Part shown: in pieces, positions 1-10,247 of the stretch
Layout: each line of letters opens with the position of its first letter
How positions within the stretch are numbered: position 1 is the stretch's first letter
From: Euprymna scolopes
Lineage: Eukaryota > Mollusca > Cephalopoda > Sepiida > Sepiolidae
Direction of reading: 5' to 3'
Length of the DNA stretch: 33,658 bases
NCBI GenBank assembly: GCA_024364805.1
Contig: CM044489.1
Coordinates: forward strand, 84,294,751 to 84,328,408
Program-made: the position numbers and the translations under genes
Notes under the pieces: model-generated
Told to the model about the DNA's origin: nothing
Databases searched by the model: none
Seen by the model: only the letters and a program-made list of their open reading frames with translations

Positions 1-961
1 TAGTGGTTGATGGGCAGAAATCAGAGGCCCACATTATTAACGCTGGAGTTCCTCAGGGGTTCATACTGGGCCCCACTTTCTTCCTGCTCTACATCAATGA
101 TCTCCCCAAACACATATTAAAATCTTTCGTTGACATCTATGCTGATGACACGACTATCTATGGCAACATATCAAAGGCCATAAATGATGATGTTCTCTCT
201 TGTTTTCTCTCCTCTTGGCTTGAGCGCGTGGTACAGTGGGGGAAGAAGTGGCTGGTTACCTTTAATGCATCTAAGACCAAGCTCCTATCTCTACATCATA
301 AACACTCTGATCCCCATCTGGCATCAATTGAAATGAATGGCTCTCCTCTAGGAGAAGCCACATGTTTTGATAAGCTTCTGGGTTTGACCTTTACTCCTGA
401 TAAATGGAACATATACATCAAGTCTGTGGCCAAGGCCGCTGGAAAAATGGCGGGATCCTTCTACCGCTCCAGAAGATATCTCACTAATGAGGCAATTCTC
501 TATCTATATAAAAGCCAAGTACGTCCAAGGATGGAGTACTGCTGCCACATCTGGGCATGAGCTGCTAAAAACAGCCTATCCTGCCTTGACAGAGTACAAA
601 ATAGACTTCCTGGCTTACTGTGGGATGCCCTTTTCTCTTCCCTACAACCTCTTGTTTACAAGAGACGTAGCGAGCCTATCTTTATTCTATCATTATTTCC
701 ATGGCAAGTTCTCGTCTGAGCTCCATTCTCTGGTCCCCCCTCGCCAATCCTTTTCAAAAAGCACCCGACTAGCTGAAACCACCGTCACTAATTTTCCCCA
801 CTCCTTATCTGTGCTTAAATCAAAACGTGGATTCCATGAACAAAGCTTCTTTCTTAGAACTGCACGCCTTTGTTCTGCTTGTCTGTTTCCCTCCCGACTT
901 CAACTTCGATGTCTTCAAGTCAAACACAAATAAATTCCTGATGAACTGCCCCCTTAAGTAA
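1..961 (+). pseudogene. LINE ORF2 reverse transcriptase, C-terminal half, broken
   Basis: The encoded protein would copy LINE RNA into DNA at a nicked target site. The frame opening at position 3 reads the RT signature GVPQGFILGP (residues ~15-24), a LLYINDL strand and the catalytic YADD box (138-149, residues 46-49), then a typical RPRMEYCCHIWA segment. A TGA at 558-560 stops this frame, though the following codons continue the family protein (LDRVQNRLPGLL). The reading then moves to a second frame near 663 (RDVASLSLFYHYFHGK) and to a third near 880-893 (PDFNFDVFKSNTNKFLMN), ending in TAA at 959-961. One nonsense change and two frameshifts therefore separate this copy from a working ORF. The upstream endonuclease and early RT lie outside the window. 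The family's C-terminal pattern (aromatic residue, then KSN.NKFL) is clear. Confidence 0.9.
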
Positions 962-1095
962 TGACACTTTATCAATTCTCCAATACTATTACTACGATAC
1001 TATCCCATTGATTACTGTACACACAATGACCCTTATCCCCGAGTGGCCCTTGGGCCTTGATAAGTGGTGAACCCCATCTAAAAAAAAAAAAAAAA
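1..1095 (+). mobile_element. LINE (non-LTR retrotransposon) 3' end, copy 1
   Basis: This is the 3' part of a LINE. It is cut by the left window edge and ends in an A-run (about 1080-1095). It holds the second half of the reverse transcriptase domain, the C-terminal domain, a ~118-bp 3' UTR and the tail. A second, shorter copy of the same family lies at 31486-31970 and shares both the C-terminal peptide and the 3' UTR, including a closely matching string ending in CTTGATAAG. The RT motifs suit the Jockey/CR1-like group of non-LTR elements, but the clade is my inference. The readable protein and clear poly-A suggest moderate age. Confidence 0.92.
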
Positions 1096-1714
1096 TTCAC
1101 GTATCCGCATAAAATGCTATTAAGAGATATAATATTTCATGTGTTGATTTTCAGTACTTACTTCAACGGCGCTTAATATCTGAGTATATTTATATATTAA
1201 ATTATGAAGCTATATTAATGGATAAACAGAAACTTCCGCATTGTTTTTTTTTTGTCATTCTTCCCTTCCAAAATCTCGTTAAAAATTATCGGCTTCAGCT
1301 TTCTTTCTGGAAAAACAAAAACTACGTAAGCCCAAACAAACAATTTAAAACATTACACATTTAATGGAAATCAAAACATGTACAATAAATAATTCGAAAT
1401 AAGAAAAATATTTTTGTTTTAATTGGATTATTTTAAAATTTATATCACTACGAAATAGGTAAAAAAAATATAAAAACACAGTCCATCATTACGAATAAAA
1501 AATATTCCATCAATTTAGCTTTTGAGTAAATGATTCGAAATATATAAAGATGATACTGATGCATATTTGTTACTGCTATTAAGTCGTTATTTAAAAAGCC
1601 ATTCTTAACATTGGAAGGGTATTGTGTATCTATGTTATACTTTCACCTAATAATTTAATTTAGGAGATTTTGAAGTATTTAAAATGCCAAATTCTGTTAA
1701 TCAGTCAGTGTCAG
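1096..1714. other. Unassigned AT-rich spacer
   Basis: AT-rich sequence between the LINE tail and the next dispersed repeat. I see no credible ORF, RNA gene or terminal repeats here. Confidence 0.6.
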
Positions 1715-2047
1715 AACTTTCTTATTGACAAATCTTTATTCAACAAGGTGAATACACTGCCTATTATTTATTTTACACAATTTCTTCGTTATCTCAAGCA
1801 ACTTTAATTTAAAATCGAATAATCGAGTTTATGGGGCTTTTTCGAATCTGGGCGAGCGGAACATTTAGGACCATATTACTTACAACCGAGCAGTGGTCGA
1901 AAAACATTTATTATTAGTGCTTTGCTTGAACAGTATTGTATCCATCAGAAAGCAACGTTTTGTCAACAAACGAAATTTAGAATTATACATTGTTTGCTTA
2001 ACTGTAATTTGTAGACTAATAATAATAATAACAACAACAACAACAAC

Positions 2048-2106
<59 letters not shown>
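1715..2106 (+). repeat. ~300-bp dispersed repeat, copy A, with (AAT)n tail
   Basis: A block at 1715-2015 matches 6288-6586 closely along its full length, including the string AACAAGGTGAATACACTGCC. Both copies end at the same point in a trinucleotide run; here it is AAT/AAC-type (2016-2106). A constant 3' boundary followed by a variable simple-repeat tail is the habit of SINEs and of some RTE-type LINE 3' ends. I could not find a convincing tRNA-like or 5S-like head, so the class is open. Confidence 0.8.
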
Positions 2107-2107
<1 letters not shown>

Positions 2108-3049
2108 GGAGAAAACATTTGAAGGATATTTCGAAGTATTTAAACTGTAAATTTCTGGTTATATAGCATTCTAGTCCACTTGTCTATCTGGACATGCGAA
2201 ACACAGAATCTTTGGACTCGTTACTATTATATCAAGAAATGGGGGAACTAATCAGAATTATTCAAACAAAAAAGAAATGAGAGAAATTGTAATGTTTATT
2301 TAAAAAAAAATAGTACTCTTGCAGAGAAAAAAATCGTGCTGAGATAATAATGTTATTTCAAAATCCATTTTTTACATGGGGAGATATTTTTAAAAAACTA
2401 ATCTGCAGTTTCAACTAGTAATTTCATCAAGAAAAGATACCGCGAATTTAATAATAAAAAAATTTGCAAGTTCATTTCTCTACATAAGTATCTGTATAGT
2501 CAAAACTCTTATTAAAAAAAAAGTAAAGTAAATAAAACTTATACATAAATATTAAAACATACAAATGTATTAAAAAAGGAAACATAACTTGCAAATATAA
2601 AAATAGTGCAGTAACATACAAATTATTTTTTCTTCTAATTTAATTTAATTTGCAAACAAATAATCATATTTAAGTTTAAAAAGAATCTATTACATTCATT
2701 TAAAATCTACAACATAGTATCCTCATCTAAGCAACTTGAGTTTTATTTCTATATTTCTTTCTATAATTTTTATGAAGAAGCTATAAATTTACATTATTTA
2801 CGCCAGCTGCCATGTTGTTTTTTCGTTTTCATTAGTAAGCAAAAATTTTTTTTTTATCCAATCAGGATGTAGCTAGGGTTTTCATCATCCAATCAGAATG
2901 TGGTTAAATTTTGTCCATTACAGCGACACCATTTTTTTGTTTTATTAAACTCAGATGTTTATTAGCCATTTAGAATATTCCATTTTCCTTTAAAGGTGTG
3001 TTCAGGATGACAACAGCCGAAGCGAATTAACGTAATTCTATATAGATAA
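2107..3049. other. Unassigned AT-rich stretch with a CCAAT-type direct repeat
   Basis: Mostly featureless AT-rich DNA. At about 2857-2918 the motif ATCCAATCAG.ATGT occurs twice about 31 bp apart, each with a perfect CCAATCA core. No downstream gene is visible, so I do not call a promoter. Confidence 0.5.
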
Positions 3050-3502
3050 CTAGCTGCGGAGCTGCGTGAGCACACACAACACCGAGTCAAACACAAATTC
3101 GAGTACATTCGACATCAAGTACACTCAACATCGTCTCACTATCAACGCATACCTTGTGAACTCGGAGAATGGGAAATTCCCATATGCACAAAACAAAATC
3201 ACTGAAAAAGCAAAAATAACCCAAGTGTAAGGATGAGTAGACGTTGGATAATTGATGGGTAAAATTATTACAACTTGCCAGGATGCTAACCTGAAATCTT
3301 CTGATCCGTAGTCAGACGCGTTACACATTCGGCCACAAGTCCTGCCCGTATGGCGAAAGATGTTACCGCGACTGTATACAGACAGTGCTAAATTTCGTTG
3401 ACATGGACAGGTAACTTTTTCGGCAATTGCACGAAACGGCCCCCAAACCCTTATTTCGGGCTTTTTGTGTTTCGGCGCTGTTCGTTACGAACCATATATA
3501 GA
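3050..3502 (-). mobile_element. Putative non-autonomous Helitron carrying a tRNA-Arg-like sequence
   Basis: Read on the minus strand, the block begins with TCTATATATGG (complement of 3492-3502) and ends in CTAG (3050-3053). The bases just outside are A before the TC and T after the CTAG, as expected for Helitron insertion between A and T. The first nine bases, TCTATATAT, are shared with the other Helitron 5' ends in this window (7745, 21658, 23466, 33582). The 3' subterminal hairpin is not clear, and no second copy is present, so the boundaries are inferred. A near-complete tRNA-Arg(ACG) fold lies inside at 3271-3342. Confidence 0.45.
3271..3342 (-). tRNA. tRNA-Arg(ACG)-like sequence, probably a pseudogene or SINE-type head
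   Basis: The minus strand folds as a 72-nt tRNA. The acceptor stem GGACTTG/CAAGTTG pairs at 6 of 7 positions if one G.T pair is counted. The anticodon arm is TCTGA-CTACGGA-TCAGA, with anticodon ACG in the normal CT..GA context, and the T stem TCAGG/CCTGG is good. An A-box-like TGGCCGAATG is present, and a TTTT pol III stop follows 6 nt after the 3' end. The body matches the usual animal tRNA-Arg(ACG) closely around the anticodon arm. The T loop reads TTAGCAT instead of TTCGANT, which damages the B box, and the D stem has a mismatch, so I think it is not a working tRNA. It may have been captured by the surrounding Helitron-like element. Confidence 0.75.
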
Positions 3503-3907
3503 TAAGAACAATCTAGGGACTCACATCTTTCATGGAAAATAAAAAAGAATTGTTTTCAATTTTCGATCAGTAAAACAAAAGTTATGGTGAATTTTCTGGT
3601 GTTTAAAATCGTAAAAATATGTAAGCCGATGAGCGACGTTTTTAGGACTATTTTCTATAGCAACCCCGTCGCTTCATCTATTACTGTTGGTACTAATTCA
3701 CTACTGTCTCGAGAAGAAAAGTAACAAGTGAAACAAAGAAAATGAAAGCATGAAAGGGAGATAATTAGGGGGATTTTATTGAAGCAGACGAGTGCCGTAC
3801 ATTGTTATTAAAATGTGTATGGTACGTTTATGGGGGCAAAAAATATATAAGACTGAAATTAAACAAAGAACAAGTGAATTTATTGGAAGCTTGGAAAAAT
3901 CATGGAT
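3503..3907. other. Unassigned AT-rich spacer
   Basis: No ORF, RNA or repeat could be supported in this interval. Confidence 0.5.
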
Positions 3908-4250
3908 TACGCTAGAAAAATTCGAGCAGGAAAAGTAATATGGTTAAGCTTAAACATGGAAGAGTAAAGGACTAGTTGTTAAAACTGGAAAAGAAAAAGG
4001 ACAAAATATTCCAGTGAAAAATATGATAAATTTATAATTTAAAATACTGCAGCATTAATATTTTTTTAAATTCAATTTATAACATTGTATAATCAATTCA
4101 TAAGGCTGCAATATTTTAAGTTATAAATTTATTACGTTTTACTAGAATATCTTGTCCTTTTCTTTTCCAGTGTTAACAACTAGTCCTTTACTTTTCCATA
4201 TTTAAGCTTAACCATATTATTTTTCATGCTCGCATTTTTCTATTGTAGCA
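3908..4250. repeat. Large imperfect palindrome (foldback element)
   Basis: The left arm (about 3908-4056) and right arm (about 4104-4250) are inverted copies of each other with few mismatches. They share ATATGGTTAAGCTTAAA, TAAAGGACTAGTTGTTAA and a TGCAG core next to the ~47-bp centre. Transcription through it would give a hairpin with a ~145-bp stem. It may be a foldback MITE or an inverted duplication. No target duplication is obvious, because the right end runs into a CA/TA microsatellite. Confidence 0.85.
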
Positions 4251-4300
4251 CACACACATACACACACACATATATATATATATATATGTGTATATATAAA
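4249..4300. repeat. (CA)n(TA)n microsatellite
   Basis: A short compound dinucleotide run between the palindrome and the next Helitron-like element. Confidence 0.9.
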
Positions 4301-4685
4301 GGCTATATGTCTGTCTGTTAGTCTGTTTGTTTGTCGGTATGTTCCCATATTTTCAAACTCTATCTTTTTCGAAACTAAAAGTCGCAGAGCGGTGCTGGAA
4401 GCCACAAATGATTGGATTTTTTATGGACTGTTCTTTGTACATTCAGTTTAGTTTATTTTTATTCAGTTCATGTGCATATAACATTGCTACAGTGGTAACG
4501 TCACCAGCTTTGAATGCCACGGTTTTGTTTTCGGTTTCGATTTCAGCTGATGACCTCCAAATACATTGTTATTTTACTTTTGAAAAATCACGACTCTATA
4601 AAAATATACACGAAATCTGGACAAATTAAAATATCATATTTAAGCGCATTTTACGACCGAGCAAAGCCGAGCGTCTCCCCCCTAG
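4296..4685 (+). mobile_element. Helitron-like element, copy H1 (5' end degraded)
   Basis: The 3' end shows the conserved string ATTTAAGCGCATTTTACGAC, a short stem region ACCGAGCAAAGCCGAGCG, then CTAG at 4682-4685 followed by T. The same 3' module recurs at 5137 and 23867. The start is lost in the adjoining TA run. Shared internal words with the second copy at 4828 include AAACTCTATCT, AACTAAAAGTCGCAGAGCGG and ATCACGACTCTATAA. It has no coding capacity, so it would depend on another element's Rep/helicase. Confidence 0.75.
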
Positions 4686-4827
4686 TTTGATATATAATCA
4701 TTTCTGCAGTCGCTATAACTGAAATGTTAAATATTTTTTCTGTACGTTGTTGCGCATAAATTCTATATTATTTTCGACAACCTATGGCGTTTAAATAAAA
4801 TATATTAAGTTCCGCAGTCTCCTCAAG

Positions 4828-5137
4828 TCTAATATATAAACAGCTATATGTCTGTCGGACTGTGTGTCTGTCTTTTTCTCTCCATATTTTTAAACTCTAT
4901 CTCCTCCGAAACTAAAAGTCGCAGAGCGGCCAAATGATTGGAATTTTTACGGGCCGTCCTTTTCTGAGTCTTTAGCTCGTTAACATTGTTTTTGGCTTCG
5001 ATTCTAGCTGATGGCAGCTAAATACGTTTTGTTTATTTTGCAAATCACGACTCTATAATAATATATACGGAATCTGGCCGAATAAAGATATAAGCGTATT
5101 TTACGTTCGGGTAAAACCGGGCGTCCTTAACCCCTAG
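4828..5137 (+). mobile_element. Helitron-like element, copy H2, both ends present
   Basis: A 310-bp element from TCTAATATATAAACAG (4828) to CTAG (5134-5137), followed by T. A hairpin candidate CGGGTAAAACCG lies about 14 bp before the CTAG, in the usual Helitron position. It is the same family as 4296-4685, only about 140 bp downstream, but shorter inside. Non-autonomous. Confidence 0.8.
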
Positions 5138-6287
5138 TAACCAATTTAAAATAATAAAAAATAAAATATAAAAATGGAGACAATGAAAGAAGCCACCTTA
5201 GAATAAAGAGAAAAAGAAGAGAGAAGAAGGGAAACGGTACTGGGGATCTATTCTTTAAGCAAAATGATCAGACATGTTATTTATTTATTTATTTAGTTTA
5301 CATTATTTAATTAATTATAATAAAGGTATTATCCATTTCTTAAATCGTGTTATGAAAATGCCCATGAACCCTATGCGCTAAGCAAAAGCTAGACGCAGAG
5401 TGATAAGGAAAATGGCGCAAGACACCTTGAGCAGTTTTTCACAGTTCCCATAGTAATGTCTGCAATATGTCCTTTGATGTCATGTTTTGAAACTCTTAAA
5501 GATAATGTTGGTTACACTTTTTGATATGAACTACTGGGACGTCAGTAAATAAGTTACTGGAATAATGAATTAAAACAACTGTCAGGAAAAATTCGATTTC
5601 ATTCATTAACACAGTTTGCTTTAAAACACATAAATTGATCGCAAAAATTATCTACCAATTCGCTGCTTTAGTTGCTGAATGATTTACGTTTGGTCTCAAA
5701 ATACGTTTAACATACTTATATCACTTTTTCACTGGAGCCAACTATTTTTCGCTAAAACATTCCATTTTGGGTTCTTCAAAGAGCCAGTAGTTGCTCGAGG
5801 TTAATCAGGAAAATCATGCAGTACGGAAGTAAATCAAAGTGCAATCTATATACTTTCTACCACGTTTGCGATCGACGTCTGACATGATAAATTGTGTTAA
5901 TAAAAGGGGTCTCTTTCTTCTAAATTTGTGGATATTTTAGTGATTTCTTCTTTCAAATGCACCAATAATGCTATTCATGGTTATCACTTTTCTCAAGGGA
6001 ATTGAATAAGCAAATTGCTTTTGTATCAGAAAATACGGAGGAAAACATTTTTCTAACTGATATTTGCATCTTTGGTAACTTTGACCAGTTAGGAGGTTAA
6101 CCCGCTATTACCAGATCTAATTCCCTGGAGAAGTGATGGATATAAATCTCATTAGTTATCACATATATTAATGCAAAACTCACTTTTTGTTTCGTTGAAA
6201 CAGTTGCGACCAACACTCTGAATAATAGACACATTGTTGTTGTTTTTAATCGACTACTAACTATGCAGAACCCACTAAAAAAACATA
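5138..6287. other. Unassigned AT-rich stretch
   Basis: Includes a short (TTTA)n run near 5277-5295. I see no reliable gene or repeat boundaries. Confidence 0.5.
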
Positions 6288-6647
6288 ACTTTTTTATTGG
6301 CAAATCTTCATTCAACAAGGTGAATACACTGCCTATTGTTATATTCAATTCCTTTGTTATCTCAAGCAACTTTAATTTACAATCGATATAATCGATTTTA
6401 TAGAGAGTTTTCGAATCTGAGCGAGCAGAACATTTAGGATCATATTATTTACAACCGAGCAGTGGTCGAAAAACACTTATTATTAGTGCTTTGCTTGAAC
6501 AGTATTGTATCCATCAGAAAGCAACGTTTTGTCAACAAACGAAATTTAGATTTATCCATTGTTTGCTTAACTGTAATTTGTAAACTACTACTACTACTAC
6601 TACTACTACTACTGCTACTAATAATAATAATAATAATAATGATAATA
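6288..6647 (+). repeat. ~300-bp dispersed repeat, copy B, with (ACT)n(AAT)n tail
   Basis: Second copy of the 1715-2015 block. The body is nearly colinear with copy A, and the match stops at the same base, but the tail is ACT-type (6583-6620) passing into AAT-type. Different tail units on the same 3' boundary favour a retroposed repeat over a segmental duplication. Confidence 0.8.
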
Positions 6648-7744
6648 TATACGCTATAATTTTAAAATGAGCATCAATATTCTATTTCTATGTATGACTT
6701 TATTTTGTTACTTTAAATGTATATATGTGAGTATATGTGATGTTCGTTCATTACTTGGCAAAGTGACCATGATTCTGAAGTTGATTTGTGTACGTCCAGA
6801 GAGAAGTTTGATCCGCGCTTTAAAGTATCTAACGCATGTAGGGCATCTGTAGGGTGATTATGTAGCAGAGATGTTGACTTCTTTGTCTTTTCTAATAGCA
6901 CTTTTTTTTATCGCATCCCTCTGTTCAAATTCAGAAATCGTGTTCATTGTGTGGTATGCAGTAAGATAGGAACGTCTGTTTTGGGCTCGGTTTTCCCACT
7001 AGTCGGAATACAAAACAAACTGTTTATGTTACACTTTCAAGCTGTACTTTAACCGTCTCTGTCGTCCTCCATATTAATGTAAATTTATGTGTGGATGTGT
7101 CTGTGCCAGTGCATTTTAGTTTGAATCTGTGCAGTCTGCATGGGACGGATACTTTATCGGAACAAATCATTAGAAAATGTACTCGATTATTTGGAGGCTA
7201 AACTGTTCATTATATAAATGTATATAAAATGAATTGGGACTTCGCCATGGTACATTCATTTTGTCCACGGGCGCCAGTGCCCACTATTATACTTGGCCGA
7301 CAGTGGCTGCCACTAACAACCGTATCTTAATTGATTTTCTTTGTAAAAATGGGTGGAGGCACGGGTCCTTCTCGTTTATTTATTTTCCTCATTGTGTATT
7401 TATTGTCGCCTTTTTGTGACGTAATATCAGACAGCAATTTCTTAATCACCTCAAAGAATAATAAAAGAAAAAAAACGTTCGTTTTTATTAATCACTTATC
7501 ATTTTTGCTTTCTCTTGCCAACATTTGGTCTTACTTCTGGCATTGAATGGACAGTTTCGTTATCTCCTTTGATCTTCTCAATATCTCATTAACGCCATCG
7601 ATTTTTTCTTCTTCTTGTTTTCTTTCTATATTATTTTTGTGTACAGATTAACTATGGAGCATTTTCTTTCGGGTTTCTTGAATGTCTAATTTATTCACTT
7701 TATTTCTTATTCTATTTACTGACCTTTTTTCGTTTGTTTACTTA
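6648..7744. other. Unassigned stretch
   Basis: No supported gene. A 34-35-bp motif at 7631-7665 (GTACAGATTAACTATGGAGC) recurs at 8308-8341 inside the following repeat. Confidence 0.5.
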
Positions 7745-8005
7745 TCTATATATTAATATGGTAGCAGTTGTGTTATTTTATGTGTCAACGCTTACATCTT
7801 TTTTCTTCCGAGTGATTGTCGTTTAATCGTTATAATCTTTATTTTCTTGTAATAAATAATCTTAGCAAGAATTCTTCATGAGTTTTGGTTTCGATTTCAA
7901 TTTTAGCTGACGGCACTCGAGTCACCAACTTTTTTATAAATAATTTTACCAAGAATTCTTCATAGGATTTGGTTTCGATTTCTATTAGAGCTGAATGAAC
8001 GCAAG

Positions 8006-8063
<58 letters not shown>

Positions 8064-8395
8064 ACAAGTTTTGGTTTCGATTTCAGTTCAAGCTGATGTA
8101 CCCAAGTTACATGGTTATGATTATTTTTTTTTTGAAATCGCAACTTTATGATATATAAAAATTGATAGAAAATTAACTCTATAATAATATATGCAAAATC
8201 TGCATGAATTAAAATATCTTAGATAAATATTTTGCAGTTTTAACAAAAGAGCTACAATAATATCAAAGCGTCTCCATATACGCTGAACATCCACAGAATG
8301 GCAACATTATTTTTTGTGTACAGATTAACTCTGGAGCATTTAATCGTTACGGATGAAAGAGTCCGCTGTTGATTTTCCACACGTCCCACAAGTAT
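7745..8395 (+). mobile_element. Helitron-like element with extra 3' sequence, copy H4
   Basis: Starts with TCTATATATTAATATGGTAG at 7745, the same 5' end as at 21658 and 23466, preceded by A. Inside, a module of the form AAGTTTTGGTTTCGATTTC followed by AGCTGA occurs three times (about 7878, 7962 and 8066), separated by a TA run (8006-8060). The 3' module with CTAG is missing. The sequence instead passes into TTTTGCAGTTTTAACAAAAG and continues to about 8395 with a sequence that also follows the copy at 23466-23867. Confidence 0.7.
8006..8060. repeat. (TA)n microsatellite
   Basis: Pure TA run of about 55 bp inside the Helitron-like element. Confidence 0.95.
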
Positions 8396-8932
8396 GAATT
8401 ATTTGTTTATTGGGCTTAATCCTTTTTACATATATACACTAAAGTAAATAATGCAATATCATTTTTTATTAAATAGAAATTAATATTTTAATTTACTTTT
8501 TATTATAAAATGTTCAATGGTATCCACTATGATCAAAGAATAATCTATTATTTGTTTGCTTTGCGTGTGTTACTCATTCGGAGCGGGGTCGAGGAAAAGA
8601 ACATTTTCCGTCCAAGTTTAATGATAGTTATATCAAAAGAAAATCTAAGGGTATATGTGGCTTCATCGAATATTAGATAGACGAATTAGTTACATCTTTG
8701 AAAGCATTTTTTCGTAATGTTTAATTTAGAAGATTTCAGAAATCCAAATGTCGCTCTAAAAATATATATACAAATATCTTGCAGTTTAATACATTTACTT
8801 ATATAAAAACATTGTATATTACGTATATAATTTTGCAATACTTACTTCAGCTATGCTCAATATATGAATAGATATTAGTATTAGTTTATATATATAGAGA
8901 GAGGGAAAGAAAGAGAGAGAGAGATTCAGTAC
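8396..8932. other. Unassigned AT-rich stretch ending in a GA run
   Basis: No gene seen. A purine run of GA type lies at about 8897-8924. Confidence 0.5.
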
Positions 8933-9301
8933 TGTTTCGCTGTATCTCAACTAGTGCGGCTAGACTAGCAACAATTCCAAGCTAAGCTTGAAATTCGATC
9001 ATCTAGACGACAGTCGACGCTCCTAATTGTTACGCTACTCGGCTGCTACTAAGATACGTATGTGAATTAGCTATGTTGAATCACTATCTAAACGCCTAAG
9101 CTCTATTTGTTTACACAAGGAACATCGCTTAATACGCTAATGGTAGTTTGTTTCACTTCCCAATATGCTAGCAATTTAGCTATTACGAAACGCAAATTTT
9201 TCATTTCAATGAGAATTCGCTAAGTTTAACACATTCATCCTATGACTCCTTTTATGGTGAAGACGTGCCCACTCCGCGCACCAATTATAAACATCGTTAC
9301 A
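8933..9301. repeat. Possible solo LTR fossil
   Basis: A 369-bp block begins TGTTTCG and ends CGTTACA. It is less AT-rich than its surroundings and has the TG...CA ends typical of LTRs; on the minus strand it would begin TGTAACGATG. No internal coding region, partner LTR or clear target duplication is present. The call rests only on end sequence, length and composition, and orientation is unknown. Confidence 0.28.
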
Positions 9302-9429
9302 CTTATTTCGTCACTTCTCCATCCTCATCAATCAATGGATTTCTCTCTGTTTGTCTAAATATGTTGTTGGGGCGTTTTATTTTAAAGTGGGTAAAATAAA
9401 CAAAAGATAACCCCGCTTTGCAATAAAAT

Positions 9430-9700
9430 CACACCCGTTCACTGTTGAGGTCCCATGCCAGAAAGCTTTCTACTCCAATAGTTTCTTCTCTTTGACAACT
9501 AAATATTGGAATTCCCTTTCTGTTGTCTGCTTCACTGACTGTACAGATATGCAGAAGTTTAAGTGTAGCGTAAACCAGCATCTAGTTCATCTTCCTTAAG
9601 CATGGCCCCAAATAGTAGCTCCCCTCGTCCAAGTGGTGATATGCCTTGTTTGGTGAAGATGTGAATAAAAAAATAAATGAAACTAAAAAAAAAAAATACA
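9430..9700 (+). mobile_element. LINE 3' end, second family
   Basis: A C-terminal LINE peptide can be read in one open frame up to TAA near 9600: HPFTVEVPCQKAFYSNSFF, then LTTKYWNSLSVVCF, then MQKFKCSVNQHLVHLP. The layout (SFF..T..WNSL...CF....KFK.NVN.HL then stop) is the familiar end of RT-containing LINE proteins. The copy is 5'-truncated just before this segment, has a ~90-bp 3' UTR and ends in an A-run at about 9687-9698. Its 3' UTR differs from that of the LINE at 1-1095, so it is a different family. Confidence 0.82.
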
Positions 9701-10159
9701 AAATATAACTAGTGTTACACTGTGTTTATCAGTGCAGCAATCTGATCCATTTGTTACCTATAACTTAGTCGCATTCTCACTTCAAGCATTGGAAATTCTG
9801 TAATATTATTCTATGTCCTTTGTTTTCTTTCGATGTTTATTCATTATTAAAATTCATTCATTAATTAAAAGTTTCGTTTTCTTTTATTTTCTATTTTTAC
9901 CTGTAAGTGCTTTATTTTAAAAATAATATTAATAGTTATCTCAATGTAAAGTTTAACTATCATTTAATACTGTATTTTTGCTGAAAAATTCTTACAGCTT
10001 TAATTTACTTTCAAATGATGTCAATTTAATCCTTCATTTCTTATGAGAAAGAAAATTGTTTGTCGATAATATTCGAAAATTTTTACTTAGTTTACTTTTG
10101 GCATCCGATTTACCAAATGATATCTCTATTTATTCAATTTAATCAAATAAGCATAATCC
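9701..10159. other. Unassigned AT-rich spacer
   Basis: No gene or repeat boundary recognised. Confidence 0.5.
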
Positions 10160-10247
10160 ACTATGTCACAATATCACTATGTCACAATGTCACTATGTCA
10201 CAATGTCACAATGTCACTATGTCACAATCTCACTATGTCACAATGTC
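10160..10247. repeat. 8-bp / 16-bp minisatellite
   Basis: Exactly 88 bp, or 11 units of 8 bp. ACTATGTC and ACAATGTC mostly alternate, giving a 16-bp higher-order unit, with one place where ACAATGTC is doubled. Two units carry single changes. Confidence 0.95.

Noticed and set aside
1893-2150. ORF shared by the two copies of the 300-bp repeat (also 6462-6659)
   Set aside because: The shared peptide only reflects shared repeat DNA and runs into the microsatellite tail; it shows no family motif.
10160-10247. Regular short repeats as a possible CRISPR array
   Set aside because: Units are 8 bp with no spacers, in a eukaryotic context; it is a minisatellite.
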